In this document: in pieces, positions 1 through 5,779 of the stretch
How the letters are laid out: every line of letters starts with the position of its first letter
Position numbering within the stretch: position 1 is the first letter of the stretch
DNA from: Planctomycetota bacterium
GTDB lineage: Bacteria; Planctomycetota; PUPC01; DSUN01
NCBI GenBank assembly: GCA_016872875.1
Contig: VGYW01000438.1
Coordinates: forward strand, 1-6,873
DNA: 6,873 nucleotides
Direction of reading: 5' to 3'
Made by a program: the position numbers and the translations under genes
The notes under the pieces: generated by a model
The model's input: the letters and a program-made list of their open reading frames with translations, nothing else
The model's database searches: none
Told to the model about the DNA's origin: nothing

Positions 1-342
1 CAGTACGGCTTCTTCTACGTCGCCGACATCGCGTCGGGCAAGACCCACTACGCCCAGGACCTCGGCTTCGACGAGCTCCACACCTACAACGCCATCGGCG
101 TGGGTGGCAGCGCCGCCCTCGGCGGAAAGCACATCTACGTCCAGGACAACCAGGGAATGTGCGTCGTCCTCGAGCAGGGGCCAGCCCACAAGCCCGTGGC
201 CGTCAACCGCATCGAGACCGTGGTTGACCGCTTCTGGCCATGGGCGCCCCAGGAGCTCCTCGCCAACGGCCCGCCGGTCTTCGACGGCTCCCGCATCTAC
301 ATCCGCGGCGAGAGGTTCCTCTACTGCATCGGCCAGAAGTGA
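1..342 (+). CDS. PQQ-type beta-propeller repeat protein, C-terminal fragment
   Basis: The reading frame is open from the first base and ends at TGA 340-342, giving 113 visible residues; the start lies upstream of the window. The sequence contains propeller-like blades: a 'YGFFYVADIASGK' strand pair, then 'GGKHIYVQDNQGMCVVLE', then the terminal 'FDGSRIYIRGERFLYCIG'. The closing pattern (PPVFDGSRIYIRG...LYCIG followed directly by the stop) is typical of the last blade of PQQ-binding-like (BamB-like) beta-propeller proteins common in Planctomycetota, Verrucomicrobiota and Lentisphaerota. Such proteins are usually exported and act as binding scaffolds or dehydrogenase-like domains; cofactor binding cannot be judged from this fragment. 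It may be functionally linked to the downstream isomerase and transporter, but a 278-base spacer separates them. The family call is fairly safe; substrate and role are unknown. Confidence 0.75.
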   Translation, partial: QYGFFYVADIASGKTHYAQDLGFDELHTYNAIGVGGSAALGGKHIYVQDNQGMCVVLEQGPAHKPVAVNRIETVVDRFWPWAPQELLANGPPVFDGSRIYIRGERFLYCIGQK

Positions 343-620
343 ATGCCGCGCACCGGTGTGCCTCAGCATCGGCAAGCCTGTGGGGGGCGGGGCCGGAGCC
401 TGGCCTGAGCCTTGCCGAAGGCCGCCCCGCGAGCGGGGAGGGAGTTGGTGCTTTGATGCCTCACTCTTGCCTGCCGTGGCCATGTCCCCTCTGGCCGGAG
501 TCTCCCCGCTCTCTTTGCCCTCGCGGGCGTTGGGAGCGGTGCCGAAGCCCAGTCGCGGTTGATCGGCAGGCGATTTCATGTTTGCATGGCTGCCGGCGAG
601 GGCCTTCGGAGGAGTGCGTC
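343..620. other. Intergenic spacer with GC-rich hairpins
   Basis: No credible gene is seen here. Two small hairpins sit close together: GCCTT-GCCG-AAGGC (409-422) and CCCCG-CGAG-CGGGG (425-438). Neither is followed by a T-run, so an intrinsic terminator is not supported, although RNA folding at the 3' end of the propeller transcript is plausible. The frame of the next gene is open back to about 240, but that extension is proline/arginine-rich junk translation and overlaps the propeller gene, so it was not accepted as coding. I see no convincing -35/-10 pair before the isomerase gene. Confidence 0.4.
608..614 (+). promoter_or_regulatory. Ribosome binding site of the isomerase-like gene
   Basis: GGAGGAG lies 6 bases before ATG 621. 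This fixes the start at 621 rather than at any of the upstream in-frame codons, and the protein from 621 begins at once with a twin-arginine signal. Confidence 0.8.
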
Positions 621-1529
621 ATGGACGAGCGTGCTTCGCGGCGTGAGTTCCTGGGCGGCGCCTGTGTGGGGGCGGCTGGGCTTGCGGGCGTGGCCGGCAG
701 CGCGCGGGCCATCGAGCCCATCGCCCGCAAGGGGCCGCCGAGGCTCAAGCTCGGCGTCTGCGCCTACAGCTACCGCGGCCTCCTCACCCGCAAGGAGGAG
801 CCCATGACGCTCGAGGGCTTCCTCGAGAAGGCGGCGGAGCTGGACTTCGACGGGGTGGAGCTGACCTCGTATTATTTCAGGGACACGACGCCCGCCTTCC
901 TCCGCCGACTGAGGGCCAGGGCGTTCGCACTCGGCCTCGACGTTGCGGGCACCGCCGTGGGCAACAACTTCTGCCTGCCGCCCGGCCCGGCGCGCGACAA
1001 GCAGATCGAGAACGCGAAGAAGTGGGTAGACCACTCCGAGGCCCTGGGGGCGCCCGTCATCCGCATCTTCGCGGGGGGCAAGCAGAAGGACCAGAGCGAC
1101 GACGATGCCCACAAGGTGCTCGTGGCGACCATCGAGGAGTGCTGCGCCTACGCCGGCGAGCACGGCGTGTTCCTGGCCCTCGAGAACCACGGCGGCCCGA
1201 CCGCCACGGCCCAGGGCACGCTGAAAATCCTCCGCGACGTGAAGAGCCCCTGGTTCGGGGCGAACCTGGACACGGGGAACTTCCACTCGGCCGACCCCTA
1301 CGCCGAGATCGCCGCCATCGCCCCCTACGCCATCACCACGCACGTCAAGGTGGAGATGAGTGCGGCGGGCCAAAAGGCGCAGCCGGCCGACTTCCCGCGC
1401 ATCGTGAAAATCCTGCGCGGGGCCGGCTATCGCGGCTACCTCTCCATCGAATACGAGGCGAAGGAGGATCCGCTGACCGCCCTCCCGAAGCATGTGAAGG
1501 CGATCCGCGAAGCAATGAAGGAGACCTGA
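621..1529 (+). CDS. Tat-exported sugar phosphate isomerase/epimerase-like TIM-barrel protein
   Basis: This 302-residue protein starts at ATG 621 behind a strong GGAGGAG site. Residues 5-12 form a twin-arginine motif (ASRREFLG), followed by an Ala/Gly-rich hydrophobic stretch ending near SARA (27-30), so export by the Tat route in folded, probably metal-loaded form is likely. Residues about 42-300 form an AP-endonuclease-2-type (xylose-isomerase-like) TIM barrel. Expected metal-site positions are visible: E80 in 'FDGVEL', E188 in 'LALENHGG', D217 in 'NLDTGNF', H241 in 'THVK', and E277 in 'LSIEYE'. Such enzymes isomerise or epimerise sugars, keto-sugars or inositols, and some are oxygen-sensitive lyases; the substrate cannot be read from sequence. 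The Tat-signalled form is common in planctomycete-type carbohydrate loci. An MFS transporter lies 131 bases downstream on the same strand, separated by a palindromic repeat. The family is secure and the exact reaction is not. Confidence 0.88.
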   Translation: MDERASRREFLGGACVGAAGLAGVAGSARAIEPIARKGPPRLKLGVCAYSYRGLLTRKEEPMTLEGFLEKAAELDFDGVELTSYYFRDTTPAFLRRLRARAFALGLDVAGTAVGNNFCLPPGPARDKQIENAKKWVDHSEALGAPVIRIFAGGKQKDQSDDDAHKVLVATIEECCAYAGEHGVFLALENHGGPTATAQGTLKILRDVKSPWFGANLDTGNFHSADPYAEIAAIAPYAITTHVKVEMSAAGQKAQPADFPRIVKILRGAGYRGYLSIEYEAKEDPLTALPKHVKAIREAMKET

Positions 1530-1530
1530 T

Positions 1531-1611
1531 GCGTGCCTCGTCCCGCGTGCCGCGTGCCCAAGAAAGAAGCCAGCCGGCTGCTCCGCTCTTGGCACGCGGG
1601 TCGAGGCACGC
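1531..1611. repeat. Long imperfect inverted repeat with nested palindrome
   Basis: The left arm 1531-1551 (GCGTGCCTCGTCCCGCGTGCC) is, with one mismatch out of 21, the reverse complement of 1591-1611. The left arm also carries an extra GCGTGCC (1552-1558), after which AAGA (1560-1563) pairs with TCTT (1587-1590). The loop holds a perfect 10-base palindrome, CAGCCGGCTG (1571-1580). The block begins one base after the isomerase stop codon and fills most of the spacer before the transporter. As RNA it would make a strong stem, and it could moderate readthrough or protect the upstream 3' end. Its internal CGCGTGCC repetition also fits a dispersed palindromic (REP- or MITE-like) element. No T-run follows, so it is not a standard intrinsic terminator. 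Confidence 0.75.
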
Positions 1612-1650
1612 GGCACGTGACGCTGGGAGGCGGGGATGACAGGGCGGACA

Positions 1651-1656
1651 AGGAGG
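1651..1656 (+). promoter_or_regulatory. Ribosome binding site of the MFS transporter gene
   Basis: AGGAGG within 'ACAAGGAGGACGC' ends 4 bases before the GTG at 1661. It supports a GTG start, which would otherwise be easy to miss; the next in-frame methionine is residue 23, inside the first membrane helix. Confidence 0.7.
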
Positions 1657-1660
1657 ACGC

Positions 1661-2974
1661 GTGATAGAGAGCAAGGTCAATAGCCACGGCCACTGGCCCG
1701 CTCTTGTGGCGGCGTTCCTGGGCTGGATGTTCTGCGGAGTGGAGCAGGGGCTTTTCCCCATCGTGGCGCGGCCCGCGCTCCAGAGCCTGGTGGAGCCCGG
1801 GGTGCGCGCCGCCCTGGAGGCCGAAGGAAAGGGAGGCGACGGCGAGGATGCCCAGGCACTGCTGCGGAGGAAGACCGAGGACCTGGTGAGCTCGTGGAAC
1901 GGCACGGTGATCGCCTGCTTCCTCCTGGGTGCGGCCACGGGCGGGATGGTGTTCGGGTGGCTGGGCGACCGCATCGGGCGGGTGCGCGCGATGGTGCTCG
2001 CAATCCTCACCTTCTCGCTCTTCACGGGGGCCAAGTACTTCGCCGCCGCGCCCCCGCAGATCGCGGTGCTGCGCTTCGTCGCGTCGCTGGGCATGGGCGG
2101 GCAGTGGACGCTCGGCGTGGCCCTCGTGGTGGAGTGCTGGCCCGAGCGGCTGCGGCCGCTCATGGCCGGGGTGATCGGCGCGTCGGCAAACGTCGGTTTC
2201 CTGCTTATTGCGCTCCTTGGTGTATGGATGCCTCCCACGCGCGAGTCGTGGCGCTGGATGCTGGCGGTGGGGGCGACGCCGGCCCTCCTGGCCGCCTACG
2301 TGGCCCTCTGCGTGCCGGAGTCGCAGCGCTGGCGTGCCTCGGTCAGCCACGGGGTGGCGAAGCCGCTCCACGAAGTGTTTGGCCGCGGCCTGCGCAAGCG
2401 CACCCTCCTGGCCATCGCCTTCGCATCAATCGCCCTCATCGGCACGTGGGGCGCGGTGAGCGGGTGGCTGACGGTGTGGGTGGACCAGTTGACCGGCGGC
2501 AAGATGCCGGCGGCGAAGTCGGCGGTGCAGGTGGCGGTTTCCATCGGCGCAATCCTCGGGTGCCTCTTCGCCCCAGTCCTCGGCGGACAGGTCGGGCGAA
2601 GGCCCGCCTACTTCATCCTCTGCCTCCTTTCGCTCGGCGTCTGCGCCTTTCTCTTCAGAGTGCTCCGCACGTACGACGTGGTGTTCCTGGTGACCTCGGG
2701 GCTGGCGGGGCTGGTGACCGCGGCGTTCTACGGCTGGGCGCCGCTCTACCTGCCGGAGCTGTTCCCCACGCGGGTGCGGGCGACAGGGCAGGGCTTGAGC
2801 TTCAACTTCGGGCGGATCCTGGCCGCGGCAGGCGCGCTCCAGATGGGCCAGCTCGTGGCCTTCTTCGGCGGTAACTACGCGCGGGCGGGGGCCACGATCA
2901 CCCTCATCTACGCCCTGGGCCTCGTCCTCATCTGGTTCGCGCCCGAGACCAAGGGCAAGCCGCTGCCGGGATGA
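1661..2974 (+). CDS. MFS transporter (sugar/organic-acid porter-like)
   Basis: This 437-residue integral membrane protein has the length and pattern of a 12-helix major facilitator. The GTG start is chosen for its AGGAGG site and because TM1 (about 13-36, 'ALVAAFLGWMFCGVEQGLF') begins shortly after. The MFS loop 2-3 motif is clear at 99-109 (GWLGDRIGRVR), and its second-half counterpart GGQVGRR is at 308-314. Further sugar-porter/AAHS-like marks are VPESQRW (218-224), at the end of TM6, and PELFPTRVRATG (365-376), before TM11. The loop between TM1 and TM2 (about 37-77) is unusually long, hydrophilic and rich in Glu/Asp/Gly. The protein should move a small solute across the inner membrane, probably by cation symport. 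Its position after the isomerase suggests a sugar or sugar acid, but specificity is inferred only from context. The 131-base spacer with its strong palindrome leaves co-transcription uncertain. Confidence 0.9.
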   Translation: MIESKVNSHGHWPALVAAFLGWMFCGVEQGLFPIVARPALQSLVEPGVRAALEAEGKGGDGEDAQALLRRKTEDLVSSWNGTVIACFLLGAATGGMVFGWLGDRIGRVRAMVLAILTFSLFTGAKYFAAAPPQIAVLRFVASLGMGGQWTLGVALVVECWPERLRPLMAGVIGASANVGFLLIALLGVWMPPTRESWRWMLAVGATPALLAAYVALCVPESQRWRASVSHGVAKPLHEVFGRGLRKRTLLAIAFASIALIGTWGAVSGWLTVWVDQLTGGKMPAAKSAVQVAVSIGAILGCLFAPVLGGQVGRRPAYFILCLLSLGVCAFLFRVLRTYDVVFLVTSGLAGLVTAAFYGWAPLYLPELFPTRVRATGQGLSFNFGRILAAAGALQMGQLVAFFGGNYARAGATITLIYALGLVLIWFAPETKGKPLPG

Positions 2975-3096
2975 CCGTCCTCCCTCGCGCTTGAGGTAAC
3001 AGCCGTGGCGGGGGATGATCGAGCACGGGCAGCGGCAGGTGGATGTCTTCCCCGCAAGGAGGCCGCCAGCGAACTGAACCCGAGCCGCACTCGCTT

Positions 3097-3370
3097 GAGC
3101 CAAAGGCCCAGGAGGTTCCCCGACACCTTGTCGGCCAGCAGTTGGCGCACGCCGCGCCCGATGGCCGCCGGGTCCGCCGGCACCGAGCGCACCTGCTTCT
3201 TGGTCCGGAACGTCTCAACAGCCGCCGGCGCCCGGTCGGGCCGGCACCGGTAGAGTTCTTTCTTGAAGGCCGAAGTCAGCGTAGATGCGGTCCACGCTCC
3301 GCTTGCTGATCCGCAGGCCGGCCTGCCGCAGCTTCTGCGCGATGACCGCCTTTCGCGCGAAAGCGCGATA
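3097..3370 (-). pseudogene. Frameshifted remnant of a helix-turn-helix (transposase-like) protein
   Basis: Read on the minus strand from about 3370, one frame gives a coherent helix-turn-helix-like segment: RKAVIAQKLRQAGL, then RISKRSVDRIYADFGLQ. Near 3260 the sense moves to another frame, which reads FKKELYRCRPDRAPAAVETF, then KKQVRSVPADPAAIGRG, then VRQLLADKVSGNLLGLWL to about 3097. One extra A in the A-rich spot CTTCAAGAAAG would join the two frames as 'GLQKKELYR', which points to a single-base deletion. Upstream the first frame meets a TAG near the second palindrome side, and beyond 3097 the translation loses protein-like character, so both ends appear lost. The HTH pattern and the 'LLADKVSGNLLGLWL' segment remind me of proteins repeated in planctomycete genomes, possibly transposase-related. 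That family link is from memory and is weak; the frameshift itself is seen directly. Confidence 0.45.
3351..3368. repeat. CG-rich palindromic repeat, copy 1
   Basis: TTTCGCGCGAAAGCGCGA is identical to 3501-3518, exactly 150 bases downstream. Here the perfect palindrome is limited to the 14 bases CTTTCGCGCGAAAG (3350-3363), because the left flank differs. The copy overlaps the start of the decayed helix-turn-helix coding remnant. The sequence after it (CTCC, G, CAG, GGGACC) resembles the sequence after copy 2 with one length change. Confidence 0.65.
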
Positions 3371-3494
3371 ATCCCCCTCCGCAGTGGGACCCCGGCCGAG
3401 CTACCCGGCGCACACGGCGGCCCTTGGCGCGCTTCTCGAAGGCCGTTGAGCGACGATGGGGTAGTTCCGTACTTGAACAAGTGCGGAAGCACTG

Positions 3495-3518
3495 TCGCGC
3501 TTTCGCGCGAAAGCGCGA
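3495..3518. repeat. Perfect 24-base palindrome (repeat copy 2)
   Basis: The half-site TCGCGCTTTCGC (3495-3506) is followed directly by its exact reverse complement (3507-3518), giving an uninterrupted 24-base palindrome with no spacer. Its right 18 bases repeat 3351-3368. It lies in the non-coding region 119 bases beyond the mraY stop codon. Without a loop it would form a cruciform or a two-fold symmetric protein site rather than a good RNA hairpin. A dispersed repeat unit or a relic of a mobile-element end is equally possible. Confidence 0.8.
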
Positions 3519-3637
3519 CGAGGCCTTCTCCACAGGGGAACCTCGATGGAGCAACCTGGGCTGTCTGGGCTCAGGTCGTAGGAACCCGGTCTTCCGTTTG
3601 GGGGCGCCTGGCGCAGCGGGGCGGGTCGGGGTCGTGG

Positions 3638-4738
3638 CTATCGGAGCTTGAGGGTGGCGAGTGCCATGACTGCGAAGATGGCGGAGAGGATCCAGAAGCG
3701 GGTGACGACCTTGGTCTCGCTGTAGCCCTGGTGCATGAGGCTGTGGTGGTAGGGGGCACGGAAGAAGATGCGGCGCCCCAGGAGCTTCAGGCCGATGTAG
3801 TCCTGGATGAAGCTCGAGCCCGCCTCGACGACGAAGATGCCCCCCGCGATGAAGAAGACGAGCTCCTGCTTGACGAGGAGCGCGAGGGTGCCCAGGATGC
3901 CGCCGAGGGCGAGCGAGCCGGTGTCGCCCATGAACACGCTGGCGGGGTGGCAGTTGAACCACAGGAACCCCGCCCCCGCGCCCAGGAGCGCGGCGCAGAA
4001 GACGACGAGCTCGCTGCACCCGGGCAGGAAGTTGAAGCCGAGCTTGAGGGCGGCGAAGAGGGCCTCGTCGCCCACGAACACCGCGAACACCCCGAGCACG
4101 GCGGCCACGGACATGCCCGGCACCACCGCCAGCCCGTCGAGGCCGTCGGTGAGGTTGACGGAGTTGGACGACAGGACGACGAAGACGATGACGAAGAGGG
4201 CGTAGCCCCAGCCGAGGTGGATGCCCTGGGGCACCAGGGGCACGACGAGGGTGCGGGCGACCCGCGGGTCGTAGGGGGACGACGGGGCGGTGAGGAAGAG
4301 CACGCAGACGACGAGGCCGAAGGCGATCTGCGCGGCGTACTTCCAGTGGCGCGGCAGGCCGCGCTCGTTGGAGTGGTGGCGGATCTTCAGGATGTCGTCC
4401 CACGCGCCGATCGAGCCGAAGTAGAGCGCGGCGGCGAGCACGATGCGCACCTGCTGGTTGGCGAGGTTGCACCAGAGGAGGGCGGCGGCGAAGAGGCTGG
4501 CGAGCATGAGGAGGCCGCCCATCGTGGGGGTGCCTTCCTTGCTGGCGACGTTGAGTCCGCCGAACGTGCGCCCCTGGTCGCGCGCGCCGTGGCGGCGCAG
4601 CAGGCGGATGATGAGCGGCCCGAGGAGCAGGCTCACCGCCAGAGCCGTCACCACCGCGCCCATCGAGCGGAAGCTCCAGTAGCCGAACAGCCGGAATGGC
4701 CCGAAAGCCGACTCGAGGTGCCTGAGGAGGTAAAGCAT
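3638..4738 (-). CDS. mraY: Phospho-N-acetylmuramoyl-pentapeptide-transferase (MraY)
   Basis: MraY transfers phospho-MurNAc-pentapeptide from the UDP precursor to undecaprenyl phosphate, making lipid I on the cytoplasmic face of the inner membrane, the first membrane step of peptidoglycan synthesis. The 366 residues match the usual length and about ten membrane helices. Family motifs appear in order: KEGTPTMGG (67-75), the aspartate pair D114-D115 in 'GAWDDILKI', SVNLTDGLDGLA (193-204), VFMGDTGSLALGG (268-280, D272), and the terminal PYHHSLMHQG (329-338) before TRFWILS. The C-terminus ALATLKLR resembles that of E. coli MraY (LATLKVR). The catalytic-site aspartates and H331/H332 are present, but the usual third histidine of the HHH motif is serine (S333). 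The start ATG at 4738 is fixed by homology (MLYLLRHLE... FGYWSFR aligns with the family N-terminus), although no Shine-Dalgarno precedes it: tandem heptamers end 2 bases upstream. It follows a HEAT-repeat gene by 52 bases on the same strand and is probably co-transcribed. No other mur gene is in view. Confidence 0.96.
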   Translation of the reverse strand: MLYLLRHLESAFGPFRLFGYWSFRSMGAVVTALAVSLLLGPLIIRLLRRHGARDQGRTFGGLNVASKEGTPTMGGLLMLASLFAAALLWCNLANQQVRIVLAAALYFGSIGAWDDILKIRHHSNERGLPRHWKYAAQIAFGLVVCVLFLTAPSSPYDPRVARTLVVPLVPQGIHLGWGYALFVIVFVVLSSNSVNLTDGLDGLAVVPGMSVAAVLGVFAVFVGDEALFAALKLGFNFLPGCSELVVFCAALLGAGAGFLWFNCHPASVFMGDTGSLALGGILGTLALLVKQELVFFIAGGIFVVEAGSSFIQDYIGLKLLGRRIFFRAPYHHSLMHQGYSETKVVTRFWILSAIFAVMALATLKLR

Positions 4739-4740
4739 GG

Positions 4741-4772
4741 AATCCCAAATCCCAGATTACAGATTACAGATT
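4741..4772. repeat. Tandem heptamers in the mraY leader
   Basis: On the plus strand the 32 bases read as consecutive heptamers: AATCCCA twice (4741-4754), GATTACA twice (4755-4768), then a partial GATT. On the mraY sense strand this is TGTAATC twice followed by TGGGATT twice, ending two bases before the ATG. The tract is about two-thirds A+T in an otherwise very GC-rich window, and it occupies the place where a ribosome binding site is expected. It could be a slippage-prone microsatellite, a dispersed repeat, or a leader that keeps the start codon unstructured. Confidence 0.85.
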
Positions 4773-4790
4773 GGCGAACCGAAAACGGCT

Positions 4791-5720
4791 CTACCGCCTG
4801 ACCCGGTTCCACCCGGCCTTGGGGTTGAGATAGAGGGGGCGCAGGCGCTCGGGGGAGAGGGCCTGAGGCCCTTCCCCGACCGCGCGGAGGACGGAGTCGA
4901 GGACCTCGCGGTGGACGAAGTAGGAGACGCAGCCTTCGGAGAGGCGGTCAATGGCGCCGATACGGTCGCGTGCTTCGGCGAAGAGGTCGGGATGGCTCGC
5001 AGCGAAGTGAGCGATGGCGACGGCGGCCTGGCTGCGGACGAGCCACGAGTCGTCCTCGGCGAGCGCCAGGAGCGCGTCGAAGGCGCGGCGCGAGGTGCCC
5101 AGGTGGCCGAGGGCGTGGGCGGCGGCCATTCGGACCTCGAAGTTGGCCTCGCGGACGCGCCGCGCGGAGCGTCCCGGTTGCCCATAGAGGAGCTGGAGGA
5201 GCGCCAGCTCGACGTCCTCGGCGGGCGGGAAGAGCGCGGCGAGGGCGGCGGCCGCCTCCACGCGAACCTCCCAGTAGGGGTCGGCGAGCGCCCGCAGGAG
5301 CGCGGCGCGTGCCGGCGGCGTGCTGAGGCCCAGGCGCGCGATCGCCTCGGCCGCGTTGCGCCGCACGATGCCCGCCTCTGCCCGGTCGCAGAGGATGGCC
5401 AGGAGGCGCGCGTAGCGCTCCGAATTGCGGAGGCTGGCGATGAGCTTGACCGCGGCGTTCCGCACCTCCCAGGCGGGCGAGGCGAGCCAGGCGTCGAGCT
5501 TGGCGCCCATGCCCCCGGGCGACGGCCCATCGGACGCCAGGAGGCGCTCCGCCTCGGCCAATTGGCCCTTCCAGCGGTGGGGCAAGAGGAGTGCTACCAG
5601 GGCGCGCAACAGACGGCTCGCTTCTGCGGGGAGTGTTTCCCGGGGAGGGGCGAGTGGGATTGTAGCAGACCGCGCGGCCTCATGCAAGGGCCGGCGCAGA
5701 AAAATTCTTGACTTCGCCAT
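4791..5720 (-). CDS. HEAT-repeat (PBS-lyase-type) protein
   Basis: The stop is TAG at 4793-4791. Taking ATG 5720 gives 309 residues; the frame stays open to a GTG at 5765. From about residue 71 on there are five alpha-helical HEAT-type units with recurring 'xWEVRxxAAxxL' cores: about 71-97 (PAWEVRNAAVKLI), 104-131 (IVRRNAAEAIARLG), 138-164 (PYWEVRVEAAAALAAL), 172-208 (FEVRMAAAHALGHLG) and 214-240 (SWLVRSQAAVAIAHFA). Such repeats form a curved protein-binding surface; no catalytic domain is visible and I do not recognise the specific protein. No signal peptide or membrane helix is convincing. The start is uncertain: a sigma70-like minus-strand promoter at 5687-5659 lies inside the frame, and the first codons after 5720 are AT-rich unlike the rest. 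The real start may therefore lie downstream, for example ATG 5510, preceded by GGGGG. The gene sits directly before mraY, which suggests a shared transcript. Confidence 0.8.
   Translation of the reverse strand: MAKSRIFLRRPLHEAARSATIPLAPPRETLPAEASRLLRALVALLLPHRWKGQLAEAERLLASDGPSPGGMGAKLDAWLASPAWEVRNAAVKLIASLRNSERYARLLAILCDRAEAGIVRRNAAEAIARLGLSTPPARAALLRALADPYWEVRVEAAAALAALFPPAEDVELALLQLLYGQPGRSARRVREANFEVRMAAAHALGHLGTSRRAFDALLALAEDDSWLVRSQAAVAIAHFAASHPDLFAEARDRIGAIDRLSEGCVSYFVHREVLDSVLRAVGEGPQALSPERLRPLYLNPKAGWNRVRR
5659..5687 (-). promoter_or_regulatory. Possible sigma70-type promoter for the HEAT-repeat/mraY pair
   Basis: On the minus strand TTGCAT (5687-5682) and TACAAT (5664-5659) are separated by 17 bases. 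The -10 box matches five of six consensus positions and the -35 three of six. It faces away from the glycosidase promoter and would start transcription near 5652. If real, it implies a HEAT-protein start downstream of the ATG at 5720. Confidence 0.45.
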
Positions 5721-5736
5721 ACCGCTCGTGTACAAT
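5708..5736 (+). promoter_or_regulatory. Sigma70-type promoter of the secreted glycosidase gene
   Basis: TTGACT (5708-5713) and TACAAT (5731-5736) are separated by exactly 17 bases, each matching five of six consensus positions, in one of the few AT-rich spots of the window. Predicted transcription start is near 5743, leaving a leader of about 37 bases before ATG 5780. No operator-like inverted repeat is obvious around it. Confidence 0.7.
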
Positions 5737-5765
5737 CCCCACAAGGCGGATCTTGCACTTGACAC

Positions 5766-5774
5766 AAGGAGGAG
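5766..5774 (+). promoter_or_regulatory. Ribosome binding site of the glycosidase gene
   Basis: AAGGAGGAG ends 5 bases before ATG 5780. Two ATG codons stand in tandem (5780 and 5783). Distance from the GGAGG core is 7 bases to the first and 10 to the second, so the first is slightly favoured, though the choice changes only one residue. Confidence 0.8.
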
Positions 5775-5779
5775 CCGGG

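Larger units (their letters stand above)
2975..3637. other. Gene-poor region with decayed coding and repeats
   Basis: These 663 bases lie between the convergent ends of the transporter (+) and mraY (-). I find no intact gene. The stretch contains a minus-strand coding remnant (about 3370-3097) and two palindromic repeat copies (3351-3368 and 3495-3518), each followed by weakly similar sequence. Plus-strand frames that stay open across it are low-complexity antisense translations. No clear bidirectional terminator is visible at either end. Confidence 0.6.

Noticed and set aside
425..438. CCCCG-CGAG-CGGGG hairpin as an intrinsic terminator
   Set aside because: No T-run follows, and such short GC stems are frequent in this composition.
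240..620. N-terminal extension of the isomerase-like protein to an upstream start
   Set aside because: The extension overlaps the propeller gene and lacks protein-like character, and the Tat signal plus GGAGGAG fix the start at 621.
576..1616. A 346-codon minus-strand open frame opposite the isomerase
   Set aside because: The plus strand has an RBS, a Tat signal and family motifs; the minus translation has no recognisable domain.
3351..3518. CRISPR-like repeat pair
   Set aside because: There are only two copies, the 132-base interval is far longer than a spacer, and no cas gene is nearby.
3263..4801. A 512-codon plus-strand open frame across mraY and the spacer
   Set aside because: It is antisense to a clear mraY and its translation is Glu/Ala/Arg low-complexity sequence typical of a GC-rich shadow frame.
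5759..5764. A perfect TTGACA hexamer just before the glycosidase RBS
   Set aside because: A matching -10 would fall inside the coding start and is absent; the TTGACT/TACAAT pair upstream is better placed.
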